Below, piece after piece: positions 23,468 to 34,624 of a stretch of 64,000 nucleotides of DNA; positions within the stretch are counted from its first letter, which is position 1, and every line of letters begins with the position of its first letter. Source of the stretch: Steinernema hermaphroditum (taxonomy: Eukaryota; Nematoda; Chromadorea; Rhabditida; Steinernematidae). The stretch is from positions 1,302,001 through 1,366,000 of the forward strand of contig CM059621.1 in the NCBI GenBank assembly GCA_030435675.1, in the 5' to 3' direction. A program made the translations under genes and the position numbers. Under the pieces are notes generated by a model that saw nothing but the letters and a program-made list of their open reading frames with translations, was not told where the DNA came from and ran no database searches.

Positions 23468-24374
23468 AGCACTGTAATAAGATAAGAACAGTATAAAATA
23501 GCTATGCAAGTTTCTGAAGAAAACAAAGATTAAAGTCAATAAAGCGCGATCAATAAAAGATAAATAAAAGAAACGCGGGGGTCAGAAAAATGAACAAACG
23601 GTGATGACGGGTTGCGGATGCGGGAGTATTAGATTTCCTGGCGTTGCCTGTTTGTTTAGGGTGACGACTCACCCATTAGTGCTTGTGGGATGTTAGTGAC
23701 TATACCACATATCGTGGAAGCCAATGTGCCTCCACTTCGTCTCTAAAATCCTAAAAATGAGTAGAAGTTTAAAACAGACAGTGAGTGATTTCGTCTGATG
23801 TCGTCATTAATGGTCAAATGCGGATGACATTAAGATAGACCGTTGAGGGTGATATGTAAACATTCACATAGGTATCTCTTAGCTCAAAGTGAAGAGCAGG
23901 GATCTCTCAGCTGCTGTTGCGTCAACTTGGAAATATACGGTCTTGGCCAGTCGTACTTTTTGTGAATCCAAGGGTCATTTTTTTACACATTCGGCCGCGT
24001 GGAGTCACTATGTGGGCATGGTAGCTGTGAGTGTCACCCACGTGCAGGATGCCTGCATGGTGTGTTGCAGTATTTAACCAATTACTTAACGAAAACATTG
24101 GCTTCTCAGATTTTTCTCGGATATACATAAATATATGACGAACGCAGAATTAGAGCTCACTGTACTCAATACCTTTCGATCGCACCGAGGACGTAAATAT
24201 TGCGAAACTGTGAGATGTTTACGCGAAATTTTCAATAGTTTGCTTGCTCAGCCGGCGTTGAACCGACCTCTACCGAATACAAATCCAGCACGCTCGCAAT
24301 TTGCCGTAGTTAGTTCAGAAAGGAGCGGTTCACTATATCAATGTGTCACATTATCAAAGAATACATAACATTAA
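23468..24374. other. Intergenic, nothing seen
   Basis: Spacer between receptor copies A and B. No exon-like frame. A GTTGAACCGACC motif near 24260 resembles a pol III B box in reverse but has no matching A box that I can see. Confidence 0.4.
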
Positions 24375-25256
24375 TTAATAGGGCAAATTTCTGAGAACTT
24401 CATCATAAGATGGTGGCAAATCTTCTGCTTCCTCAGGAGGCGCTGAAGGGGTCGGCATGTTGAATTGAGCATGTTGGGGCAGAAGCGTATCGTTTGCCGA
24501 ATGACCCGTTTCGCTGTGAGCCTCAACTGGGAACTGCTCTTGCCAATCTTCGGAAGCACGTGCCATCGAAGACAAGCAACGTGCACATCGCACAAGGCAC
24601 AGCATGAATAGAGCGCTGGTGGCGATCAGAGCTAGTACTCCAATGACGAAATGTTTCAAAAGTCGATTCATAATATCTCGTTGCTTCTGCTCTTGGAGAA
24701 TTGTTGATGCTGTAGTGGTGGGTGTTTTGTCCGTTCTCCGATCCCATCGTGCCACGAAAAAGTCATCGTTGCACAGGTCATAGGAGCACTGGCAGGTTCT
24801 TTTTGCTGCTGATCTAAATGCTTGGTCAACGTCTGCATCTGCGTGAAAATTGCTTTTCTTACTGGTTTTGGTAGCGTTGCCATTTGGTGCACCTGTCGAT
24901 TTCGATAGCGTTGTTTGCGCAGAATTGTAAGTAGCTTGTCCCTTGTATTTCTGAAAATGATTGAGTGAATATGCTGTGATCCAGTGGAGTGGAAAAATAG
25001 TCATCTGTTTCCAAGGTAACTTTCTAATTTTCCATAGTAATAGCGTACTACTCATTTAATTCAATGAATTTAAAATGATATTTGTTTACTTACCAAGCAC
25101 ACAGTGATCCCCTGTACACAGCCGTGACCGCGTTCTTTCAGCGCTGTTCAGCTTCAGCGGTGTGCAGATCGGGGCGGAACAATGGCAAAGTACAGAATCT
25201 ACATGTATGGGTAGAGCAAATAGTAGAACTGCCGTTAGATTGAGCGCACCGTGCAT
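24375..25256 (-). CDS. Three-finger receptor with PSAP/PPSY tail, copy B
   Basis: Three exons on the minus strand: 25094-25256, 24863-24950 and 24375-24813, giving 229 aa. Signal peptide MHGALNLTAVLLFALPI, ectodomain cysteines in the same order as copy A (LCHC, PIC, LCTGDHC, QFC, DRC, RTCQCSYDLCN), then an extracellular stalk (WDRRTDKTPTTTAST). The membrane segment is FVIGVLALIATSALFMLCL, with an RCARC motif just inside the membrane that could be palmitoylated. The tail ends MPTPSAPPEEAEDLPPSYDE, then VLRNLPY. Note the spliced reading of exon 2 (EIQGTSYLQFC) differs from the unspliced open frame; the splice is chosen because it restores the two cysteines shared with the other copies. Confidence 0.78.
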
Positions 25257-26032
25257 CACCGAGCAGTGTGCTTTCTGGAAAAGGCTCGTTAGAAAACCAT
25301 GTGAAAACCTAACTAGAGATTGATGAACCCAAAATTTATTGGGGTACTTCGGCTCAAATCCGAACAGGGAAAAGTCTAGGCCCCAATGTAGGCACAGCTG
25401 CGTTACAGACGCCATAGAGAAGTAATCCATAAGCATAAAATGCGGCAAAAAGCTCACATAATTTGGAAATCTTTTCCAATAGAAATCCGAAGAACTGTGG
25501 AGGAGAATAACGACAAATACGGTGCGGTTGCTCTCGCATGCAGTGTTCCTTTTGCGTGAAAAATCGATAAGACGGGGAAGTCACAAGTGGCTTGAATGCG
25601 AGGCGGAACGGAGCCTAAAAAGTGATTTTAATGTCGCATTTTGTGTGATAACCAGAGTTGCTGGGTTCGAGTTTTCTGGTCTGCTTTCGGGTTGGGGTAC
25701 CAAGTCAAGGAGCTTCGGTTAAGGGGAAGCTGATGAACAGGCAACGTGCTGTCAATGAGAAGAATTCAGAAGAAGTCCACGACAAAGCCCTCGATCTAAG
25801 CCTCTAGGCCTTGAATATCTATTCAAGTTCGATAAATCCAGTTGTGAGATCTTGTACTAAGATAGCAACCGTCCCCAGTTACGCCGAACCTGAGCCAGCT
25901 TTTTTTCCGGTGGCACTTGCAGCCGACTGCATCGATAATCCCACTACGTAAGACAACAAAACATATACTTTAATTCCGAGCACAAAAAATAACAATTATG
26001 CAGCAAATATTGTAACAATAAACGAGATCGTT
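25257..26032. other. Intergenic, nothing seen
   Basis: Spacer between copies B and C of the receptor array. A possible B-box-like motif (GGGTTCGAGTTTT) sits near 25660. No gene supported. Confidence 0.4.
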
Positions 26033-27242
26033 TCACACACTGCACGAAAGTCGTGTATTCTTACAAACTTCATTATACGATGGAGGCAGGTCTTCAAATT
26101 CGGCAACCGTAGGGACACGTAAATTCGATAGAAGTGTAGCTCTCATGCCTTCGCGTTCAACCTCAACCGTGACAACACGATCCGGAGTTCCGGGTGGTCG
26201 TGACAATTCAATGCAGTAAAGAAGGCGACAAACTGTCAATACAATGGCGACAATTGCGGCTATTATGACAAAAGAAAGCCTCACAAGATTGCCGTTTGCT
26301 TCTTTGTTCATCTGTTCTTGTCGCCGTGCCTCTTCTCTCGCTTTCTGCTCCTCTCTTCTTCGAATCGTCTCAGGTGGCTCCGTTGTTGTGGTTGGTGGGT
26401 TCCTCCTGTCCCACTCGCTCATGAATTGCTCAGTGTTGCAAAACTCTGTCGCACAACGACATACGCGTCTTGCAAAGGAACTAAATAGTTTCTATCGCAT
26501 ATCGCGGTAGAGTTCAATATGTTAAATACTATTGTTTGTTACGATCGCCAATCCAGTCAGTGCAAGTGTCGTTTTCGATCGAGTCATCGTCACAAGTCTG
26601 TGACTTCATGGGGCCGTAGATTTCTGTAATGTTGTTGATTAATGCAATTCGACAAAATACACAGAAAACACATATATAGGAGCATAGATGGGCACGAACA
26701 GATCGGATCTGACCAAGTGACTGACACGGATATACGACAAAGTCCTTGCCCATCTCCGTATATGAGTGCGCCAGAGCTACGCAAAAGTTTCAAATTTCAA
26801 AGTCTCGGTTAGCTCCGATCAAATTCAGCAGTCTCTTCGTATCGGCTCGAGAGAGTGCAGACGAACATGGAAAGCCAGTTCCCTTTTTCCTTGTTAGGAC
26901 ACATTTTGCGGGCTTCCTTATTGGTTGGTCAATGATTCCGAAGTGGCTGTTCTTTATGACCAGAAATGCACCTTATTGTCCACTTTCTCTCTTTGCCTAC
27001 GCTCCAATGCAAATGTACTTTTGGATCTGACCGGGTCTACGGAACAGCCGCCTACAAATCATCAATAACATACCGAAGACGCAGTGATTTCCCTCACAGC
27101 GTAATGGCCACAAGGGATCATTCTTTTTCAGTGACCGCAATACGCAATCGATGCCGACGCAATGACACTTCATTGTGTTGCAACATTGAAATAGGGCTAT
27201 CAGGATGATTGCAGTCAAATAGAGCACTTTCAACCTTCGCAT
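26033..27242 (-). CDS. Three-finger receptor with PPSY tail, copy C
   Basis: Three exons on the minus strand: 27074-27242, 26530-26623 and 26033-26480, giving 236 aa. Intron 1 is 450 nt, much longer than the others. Signal peptide MRRLKVLYLTAIILIALFQ. Cysteines run KCHC, IDC, RCEGNHC, QTC, DTC and VCRCATEFCN. The stalk is WDRRNPPTTTTE followed by a highly charged Arg/Glu segment (REEQKAREEARRQEQ). The membrane segment is FVIIAAIVAIVLTVCRLLY. The tail ends VPTVAEFEDLPPSYNEV: the PPSY motif is kept, but the PSAP motif of copies A, B and D is absent. Very close to copy D in stalk and signal peptide, so probably a recent duplicate. Confidence 0.78.
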
Positions 27243-27705
27243 TAAGTTACACCTGGAATGAAACACCGATTGAAATTTACAACTTTAAAGAAGCGGAATT
27301 GGTTGACATAGAAGATCTCACTGGACGGCAAGGAAGTGAACACTCAGTGCACGACGCGAGAAACGAATTGATGTGTTGTTGTTGTTGTCAGATGTGTTTG
27401 TTTTGGCCAGAGAAGTGCTCATTGATCGATAGAACGCAGAACACTGAGTGACTCTGGACCATCGAACATGGCAACATTTCAACGAATAAGCACGGCAGTG
27501 AACTTTGCACTTGGTTTACTAGGGAACGCGAGATGCATCAAACAGGATATGGACACTCGAGTTGGTAGGGTATGGATACGCGAGTTGATAAGTTAAGACG
27601 GAAACTCGACCATGTTCTAACAACAAAGGAACAAAACGAATAATTTATAGGACTTTAATCTGCAATATACAAATAACAATCATGCTAATAGCAAATGTGA
27701 TCGCT

Positions 27706-29034
27706 TCATACACGACACGAAGATGCTAGATTCTTACAAACTTCATCATACGATGGAGGCAAGTCTTCGGCTTCGACTTCTGTAGGAGCCGAAGGGAGAG
27801 GCATGTTACATTGGCTTGACCGGGATAAAAGTGCAGTTGTCGTTGACCGAGATGAGGGTTCAGCTCTCGTTGGCCGAGATAACAGAGCACCTCTCGTTGA
27901 CCGAGTTTCCCTCTCGATCTCCTCGGTGATGCCGGGAGTTTGAGGACCTTCCAACCGTTCAACGCACCGTACCAATCGGACAATGCAGGCTGTAATAATA
28001 ACCAGCGTGGCAACTACTGCAAGCAAACCCTTCATGAGGTTGTTTCTTTCTTGTTCTTCGATTTTTTTCCGACGCCGTGTCTCTTCTCTAGCTTTCTGTT
28101 CTTGTCGTCTTTGGATCTCTTCCGGCGATTCCGTTGTTGTGGTTGGTGGGTTCTTCCTGTCCCATTCATCCATGAACTGTTCGGTGTTACAGAAGTCCGT
28201 TGTGCAGCGGCATACGCGTTTTCGGAAGACACTAAACAGTGTTTTCGATTTATTATGACCGGTTATGTTAAGTACAAATCTGAACTATTCCATTCGCTGC
28301 ACGTATCGTTTGCGATCGTCTCGTTGCCGCAAGTTTGTCCCTTTAGTAGTGATGAGTGTACCTCTAAGAACTTATCTTATCATTAAATCAATAATGTGCA
28401 GGCTGCATCCATTGTGATAATTGTTGTCTGCTAGGATCGGTTCGAATAGAACGCAGACGACGAGAGAAACTCGGATGTCCTTTCTCTTGTCGTCTGCACT
28501 CTTTTCTTGCGAACGGTCGTGATTTTCCTGGCATATGCTGCCGGCATCCAACCCCGAGGTTCCCACGGAGTTGGCATCTCTGACAGTCACATAAGTGCAT
28601 AATGAATAGAGCTGTGCGGAAGTTGGAAGTGGGAACTAGAAGAAACGGTTCGAGGGTTCGAAACCACCCGGAGGACATACATTTTCTATTCTGAATTATA
28701 TTGGCCGTAACATTTTTCTTTTGTTTACTTACGTCGAACCGACAAGTAAGAAAAACAAAATGGCTTTGTTCCACCAAAAATAAAATGGTTATCCGCAAAG
28801 CAGATTCGAACCCGCCTCGAGTGGTCTTTTACTTGGCTTGCGAACCTTGGATAACGTACCGAGGACACAGTGATTTCCTTCACAATGTACTTGTCGGAAG
28901 GCTTGACCGTCACTTTTCCACGATCGCCAAACGCAATCGGACATGAAGCAATGACATCGAATAGTTTCGGAGTACTGGAATAAGGCTATGAAAACTGTTG
29001 TCGCCAGATAATGACTGATGCGTGGCTTCGCCAT
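27706..29034 (-). CDS. Three-finger receptor with PSAP/PPSY tail, copy D
   Basis: Three exons on the minus strand: 28860-29034, 28276-28363 and 27706-28231, giving 262 aa, the longest of the family. Signal peptide MAKPRISHYLATTVFIALFQ. Cysteines run RCHC, SDC, HCEGNHC, QTC, DTC and VCRCTTDFCN. Exon 2 is N-glycosylation-rich (GNET, ANDT). The stalk is WDRKNPPTTTTE plus a charged segment. The membrane segment LLAVVATLVIITACIVRLV is followed by a Ser/Arg-rich linker with three LLSR-type repeats. The tail ends PLPSAPTEVEAEDLPPSYDE. Intron 1 (496 nt) carries a repeat with pol III B-box-like sequence, and a T/C-rich stretch. Confidence 0.78.
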
Positions 29035-29380
29035 GATTGATGTAAACGACTGGAATGAAAATTTGATTGGAGATTGCTTTACAAAGGCGGAAATGATAGG
29101 CACACAAGATCCCATGGGCGGCTGAGGAAATAAACATTCAATGCAGGAGGCGAGGGAGGACCGCGTTGCTTTTCCCACGAGCGCGGGTTGTTTTGCTCGG
29201 AAAAGTGCTCGTCGATCGATATAACACGGAACTTAGTCAGCCTCTGACCATCGAACATGTTTGTTTTTATGTTATATTTAGCAGGAAAGAAAATGAAGGA
29301 CATTGTTTTGCTTACGCATAGAAGAGTTGAAATTAGAGTTAGAAATATGGCATTATCAAAGATCTTGTGTGCTGACAAGG

Positions 29381-30500
29381 GACTGTTCCCAAGTGATACA
29401 CGCCGATCGAGCTGATATTTGCCACGGTGGTAGAGGTGCATCTGAGAAGTCACGCACACAAAAACTCGTGTGCCCAAAATGAAGCTATCCACCCTAAACA
29501 GGGCCCCGAAGTTACCAAAATTCACGACACTCAATACTAGTGCCATTGAATTGCAATGGCACGTTGTGCTCGTGTGGTCGAGGGGTAGTGCTCTGAGACG
29601 CCAGTCTACGGTCTCGGGTTCGAGCCCAACCAGGTTTTATTGTGCTTCCATCTTCTTTCTTCTAACCATAACAGCATATTTTCACATCTCCTGGCGTTTA
29701 CCAACACTGATCATTGGTTTGGAACCCTTTGCAGGAATCGGAACTGGTAACCCGAATTTCACCTTTGTCGTGGAGTTGATTTTCATTCTTTCGCGCTCCC
29801 CCTTCTCCCCTTATCGTTTAAGATGTCAGAACGACAGATCCTATTCGATTCTGGCCAATACAAACACATATACGCGTAAATGCCTTCTGAAAGTCGCGTT
29901 TTATTGAATATAACCAACTTTGCTGGCTGAGCGGCAACTGTTTATGTGGTCGAGCTGGATAGTCTCTTGGTTGCCGTTTTTGGGATCCGAGTTCGACACC
30001 CATCCCAGCCATTCTTCTTTGGTTTGATGTCCTGAGGTAATTAGCAAAAGAGAGGGGACCGTGAAAGAACGAAAAACAGCTTCACCACAAAAGTGAAATC
30101 TGGGTTACCAGTTCGGATTCGTGCAAAGGGTTTTTTAGGCTACATTTGATGCAAATCAAGAAACGGTGTTGTTTAACACCAAGAAACATAATAATGTACA
30201 GTTTCGGTGAAAAGAAGGAAAATCGAAACATAATAGATTCTCTGTGGGAATCGAACCCGAGACCTTAGACTGCCGTCTCAGAGCACTACCCCTCGACCAC
30301 ACGAGCACAACGTGCCATTGCAATTCAATGGCACTAGTATTGAGTGTCGTGAATTTTGGTAACTTCGGGGCCCTGCTTAGGGTGGATAGCTTCATTTTGG
30401 GCACGCGAGTTTTTGTGTGCGTGACTTCTCAGATGCACCTCTACCACCGTGCCAAATATCAGCTCGATTGGCGTGTATCACTTGGGAACAATCCCTTGTG
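29381..30500. repeat. 1.1-kb palindromic element with pol III-like internal boxes
   Basis: Near-identical inverted arms. The left one is at 29381-29645 (GGGACTGTTCCCAAGTGATA, then GCACGTTGTGCTCGTGTGGT); the right is its complement at about 30225-30500. Homology continues weakly inwards (GGTAACCCGAATTTCACCTT near 29745 is mirrored near 30100). Each arm holds a tRNA-like A box (GTGGTCGAGGGGTAGTGC) and B box (GGGTTCGAGCCC), and the centre has another pair (GTGGTCGAGCTGG, GAGTTCGACACCC near 29950-30000). I could not fold a proper T arm, so I do not call these tRNA genes. Probably a SINE-like or foldback element duplicated head to head. Confidence 0.75.
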
Positions 30501-31526
30501 AGTGATAAAGGGTGAATTCGATATCGATTGTGGGCAATATACAAAGAGAGCAAACAACATTCCAGTTGTTATTTGTTGCAAAGGTAATGGGAACTCATAT
30601 CAGTCAAGTTCCGCCAAAATCAGTAATGGGTGACACACTACAGAAATACATATATTCACTGTTGCTGGAGGTGATGAAATGAGATAATAATCATAGTAGG
30701 AGTGACTTCCCTTTGCGTCGAAGGTTGCCGTCGTTGCGGTACCCAGCGTCTTTAATGCGCACATCTGGCAACTCATTTATGAGGCGTTTCTCAAAAGGAA
30801 ACTTAGGATTGAGATCGAAACGAGATCGAAGTCGAAATCGAAGGGGTGATGAAATTGTCCGAAGTATCGAGACTCGAATAACATCTCTCCTCCTCTTCTG
30901 ATCAATTCTGTTCAATCACTTTAGAGAGAATCAGTTCGAATGCCGAAAGCTGACAGGAAAGGTTTCCAAGAGCGATGTGCGGATCGCACTGGACAGAAAG
31001 TGAATAAAGGAAGACCGACCATGCAGGAAGTCGAATCGCCTGCCCTCAGTAATGTTTCCGTGTTTAAAGCTTCCGTGGTCAGTGCAACGTTTGGTCGTAA
31101 ATAACAATTCCACGTCATTTTAAGATGATTCTCTCAAGTTTTTGGCAAAGGGAGTACTAATGTGGCACTTTCTTGTGGGTCCTTCCACGACATATGCAAG
31201 AAATATGCAAGTCTTCCAGATTTTGTGAATTGCAACACTGGTGATTGAAAGGGCCCACGAGCGTGTTTTGCCCTCCAAACCCTTATAATCCTTCTCCTGT
31301 TCTACTGCTTTAAACACGGTACATTTTCAGTGACCGCTAACCATCATCTCATCTAATCGGTATAATTCCCGATCGTCCCAAGTGATGAAGCGGTTGTCGA
31401 CTGGAAAACGCTTGCAAATACGCTGCTTAATATGCATTGATAGCAAACAAGGATTGGCGCCCCAAAACAACAACAAACTGACGTGTATCTCGCCCTGCAT
31501 ATCATTAAGTGGCCCGGATAAAGCAG
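30501..31526. other. Intergenic, nothing seen
   Basis: No supported gene. A run of GAGATCGAAACGAGATCGAA-like short repeats lies near 30800-30850. Confidence 0.4.
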
Positions 31527-31534
31527 TATAAAAG
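31527..31534 (+). promoter_or_regulatory. TATA box of the astacin gene
   Basis: TATAAAAG, 36 nt before the astacin ATG at 31570, in a position that would give a very short 5' UTR. GGATAA just upstream could bind a GATA factor, in keeping with gut or hypodermal expression, but that is only a guess. Confidence 0.55.
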
Positions 31535-31569
31535 TAACCCTGACGACACCGATTTCAAGTTCGCAATCA

Positions 31570-33749
31570 ATGCGTATATTCGCTCTCCTCGTCATCTTCT
31601 TCGCATTTGTAAATGCAGCATCGTCGTCCAAGGGCCAAACTGAGAAACCGCTACGAGGCGCTGCTCTCCGCGCAAAGGTATACATGACTCTTCTGTTTCA
31701 CGAACACCACTTTAGACCAACGAGAAATATGATCGGCTAAACGGCAAAGCGCCTGACCATTATCAAAAACGCGCTGAGTTCATCAATGCTAACAAGGATC
31801 GGCTAAATGCTAAAGTCAAGGCGAAACTGGACGCCAATAGAGAGAGATTCATCAAGGCCAGAGAAGCACAAAAGGCTAGTTACCCTCGAAAGCATTCACT
31901 ATCCCCTTTCTAGAAGAATAAAGTGCCGGGCGCTCCCGCGGATCAGCCATTCACGAAGAAGCCCCGCCACGAGCCGAGTATCGCCCAAATCAATGCCGCA
32001 CTCGGCCTTCATGAAGTGTTTTGGGATGGAGATCAGGATCTAAATGAGTAGGAACGATCACAATACGAGTTGACAATCCATATATTGCTTATAGTCGACA
32101 GCTGAAAGAAATTTTCGGACTGCAGCAAACAACAACGCCATCGACTAGAGGAAAGCGTCAGACGATGGTCGATTCGCAGTATCCAGATGACACTTGGACC
32201 CAAGGAATTCCCTACTTTTTTGATCCATCTCTCCGTAAGTGTGAATGCCTTCACGGGTGCCCTTTTCAGACAGTATTTTCGTGATCGTGAACAACAGAGC
32301 GAACTAGTCCTTGATTTGTGATATTCTTTTTTTTGGCACAGCGGTTAACATGTTCTTTTTACTTGCAGCTGCTAATCGAGTAGCCGCCGTCCAAACGGCC
32401 ATTGCCTTCTGGCAGGCGAACACTTGCGTCAGGTTCACTCAAGTAAGCGGCCCCGATGCCAGCGCCATCACGCCAGTTGTGCGCTTTTTCAATGGAACTG
32501 GTTGCAATTCGCCTGTGGGACGCGAAACGGATCCGTCGGTGGTGACTCAAGATATCTCACTAGGAGACGGATGTGATCCGGTGTGAAATGTTGCAACAAG
32601 CATATAATCCAGATGTGCATTGCAGCCTGGAGTTGCCGCTCATGAAATTGGCCATTCACTGGGAATGTACCACGGGCAGTCGCGCGCTGATCGCGATCAA
32701 TGGATTTCTGTAAATACTAGCAACGTTGAGGTGCGTACTTTTAGCGGAGTGTCTTTGACTTCTTGCTTTCTAGCCAAAATTCGTATTCGCCTATGACGAA
32801 GCCAGCTCTACCACAAATAACAATTTCGGGATGCGCTACGATATGCGCAGCATTATGCACTACGAACCTAAGTAAGGAACTTTTCCAGTACTGCCCTTTT
32901 TATTATTCGTTTTCCACCATCTTACTCGCTATGTCAGCGTATGCTAATGTGTTTCTTATAGCGGTTTCGCAATCGACCCAAACATCCCGACAATGAACGC
33001 GTTCGACGTTTTGGCTCAGAGTTCAATGGGTGCCAGTCGCATGCCTGTCTTCACCGACATCACGCTGATCAACTACCTCTACAAGTGTTATGGTTTGTGC
33101 AGCTTACTTCCTCGAAAGATCTACTATTTGTGCAGACGCATGTGCTTCGTCGGGTACTGTATGTTCCAATGGAGGCATGCCGAATCCGAACAACTGCGCC
33201 GTCTGTCAGTGCCCCAGCGGTTTCGCTGGAAACGATTGTTCGGCCGTTGCACCAGCAAGTGGGGCAGTTGGGTCGTGTGGAGGACCTTTGACAGCCACGG
33301 CTGACTGGACCGATTTGGTCGTTACTAACCAAATAGGGAACGGAGTTTGGGCTGAATCGACCATTGAGGCACACTGCACCTGGCACATCATGGCTCCTGC
33401 CGGGCAGGTCGTTCAGTTTTATGTGAAGTCTGTGGGAGCAAATGGGGACAATGCTACCCATTGTTCAAGCGACTGCCACTTTGCTGGTGTTGACATCAAG
33501 TGGGACTCTAACAAACAGCCCGAGGGCTACAGGTAACAATCGGCAATGTGCATGTGCCTAGTAGGACACATCTTTAGGATCTGCTGTCCTGACAACTACT
33601 ACTTGATGGCACAGAGTAGCGACAATCGTCTCGTCGTCCGGGCCTATAATTACTGGTTCTACACCGACTTCACTTTGACCTACCGCATCGGTAAGTGGCT
33701 GCAGTGGCTATTTCTTCACATCTCGTTACTGACGCATTCAGCTCAATAA
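31570..33749 (+). CDS. Astacin zinc metalloprotease with EGF and CUB domains (nas-type)
   Basis: Secreted metalloprotease. Eleven exons: 31570-31677, 31716-31874, 31914-32047, 32095-32234, 32369-32580, 32626-32730, 32774-32871, 32962-33092, 33136-33532, 33578-33690 and 33742-33749, giving 534 aa. The final exon is only 8 nt. Order: signal peptide (MRIFALLVIFFAFVNA), Lys/Arg-rich propeptide, furin-like site RGKRQ, and catalytic domain with zinc motif HEIGHSLGMYHGQSR and Met-turn SIMHYEP. An EGF-like module follows (CSNGG, CQCPSGFAGNDC), then a CUB domain (GSCGGPLTATADW to FTLTYRIAQ). Intron 2 (31875-31913) has a GC donor; reading through meets a stop. All catalytic ligands are present, so an active enzyme is expected. 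The exact nas orthologue cannot be assigned by eye. Confidence 0.94.
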
Positions 33750-34027
33750 GCGAAGCGGAAATAACTCAACTAATGCATATATTTGATATGATAATATGAA
33801 AGATGTTTTGCTGAAACTGATAAATATGATAAGAGATTTTGGACTGTTAGGAAAGGATATTCAACTCCTTGTCTGTGATTGTCTGATATGTCGGTCCTCA
33901 CGAACAGTCGCAATTCGCCCGAGTATAGATTGGCTTCGGGACTCACATTTCCTGGGAATCGTACAAACGCCATCATTTTATCAGCTCATTATTGTTGTGA
34001 TTCCTTTTGGACAACGTGCCTGTATTC
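33750..34027. other. 3' flank of the astacin gene, nothing seen
   Basis: AT-rich, no gene or repeat that I recognise. Confidence 0.4.
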
Positions 34028-34530
34028 AGGGAGTCTCACTCGTGTCGCGGTGGCGAGCGGTCGGTCCCTCCGGTCGCTCTCTGAGTGTCTGATTTGGTCA
34101 GATGGCAAACCCTGTGGCATGTATGAGTTTTCCGACTTCCAGAGGGAATTGGGACACCCGGGAGCCGTAGTCCCACCACCGCTGACAACAAGATGTCCGA
34201 CGCCAGGTCCCGAAGGTCGCCGACGCCCTAAGGACACCATCAGCACCGAATATGCAACTCTCGGAACACGGACTCATCTCTCCGAAGCAGAGGCGAGCTC
34301 CGAAGCTACCCCAGTGGTCCAAACGCCCGCGAAGAAGATATTCCACCGGCATTTCCGATGTTTTGCTGATTCTCAGATGCCCCATGAAGCGCGCCGTCTA
34401 CGACCGGTTCGACATCACCGCTTCGACACCACCGATGAAGCCCGCAGCAATGAGACATCATCTGTTTGTCTATTATTCGGTGTCATGCAAGGCGAAATGC
34501 CTTTGAGTCGTGAATAAAGTCAAAGTCAAA
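34028..34530 (+). repeat. Dispersed repeat family R2, full-looking copy
   Basis: Begins near CTCACTCGTGTCGCGG and ends with GAATAAAGTCAAAGTC, an AATAAA-like 3' end. Contains GGCAAACCCTGTGG, GGGAGCCGTAGTCCC, GACAAACAGATG-type sequence on the reverse strand and GCAAGGCGAAATGCC. The same blocks occur inverted at 49560-50085 and direct at 53935-54320, with fragments at 39795-39905 and 60405-60620. The open frames inside are not conserved between copies, so the family looks non-coding. Possibly a SINE or a non-autonomous element. Confidence 0.75.
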
Positions 34531-34624
34531 GCCTGTATTCAGAAGTAGCAAAAGTGTCTTCACAGCTAATCTTTGCTACAGCCACATTAGGCATACTGAT
34601 GCACATTTATGCACATTGGGTCTT

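Noticed and set aside
26746..27030. 94-codon plus-strand frame
   Set aside because: Antisense to the first intron of receptor copy C and partly to its exon 1; no independent support.
28388..28798. 136-codon minus-strand frame
   Set aside because: Sits in the long first intron of receptor copy D, with repeat content and no match to the receptor cysteine pattern.
29571..29640. tRNA gene
   Set aside because: A-box and B-box-like motifs are present, but the T stem does not pair and the anticodon arm has an oversized loop. The sequence is part of a larger inverted repeat.
33879..34517. 212-codon plus-strand frame
   Set aside because: Lies within repeat R2; the frame is not kept in the copies at 49560 and 53935.
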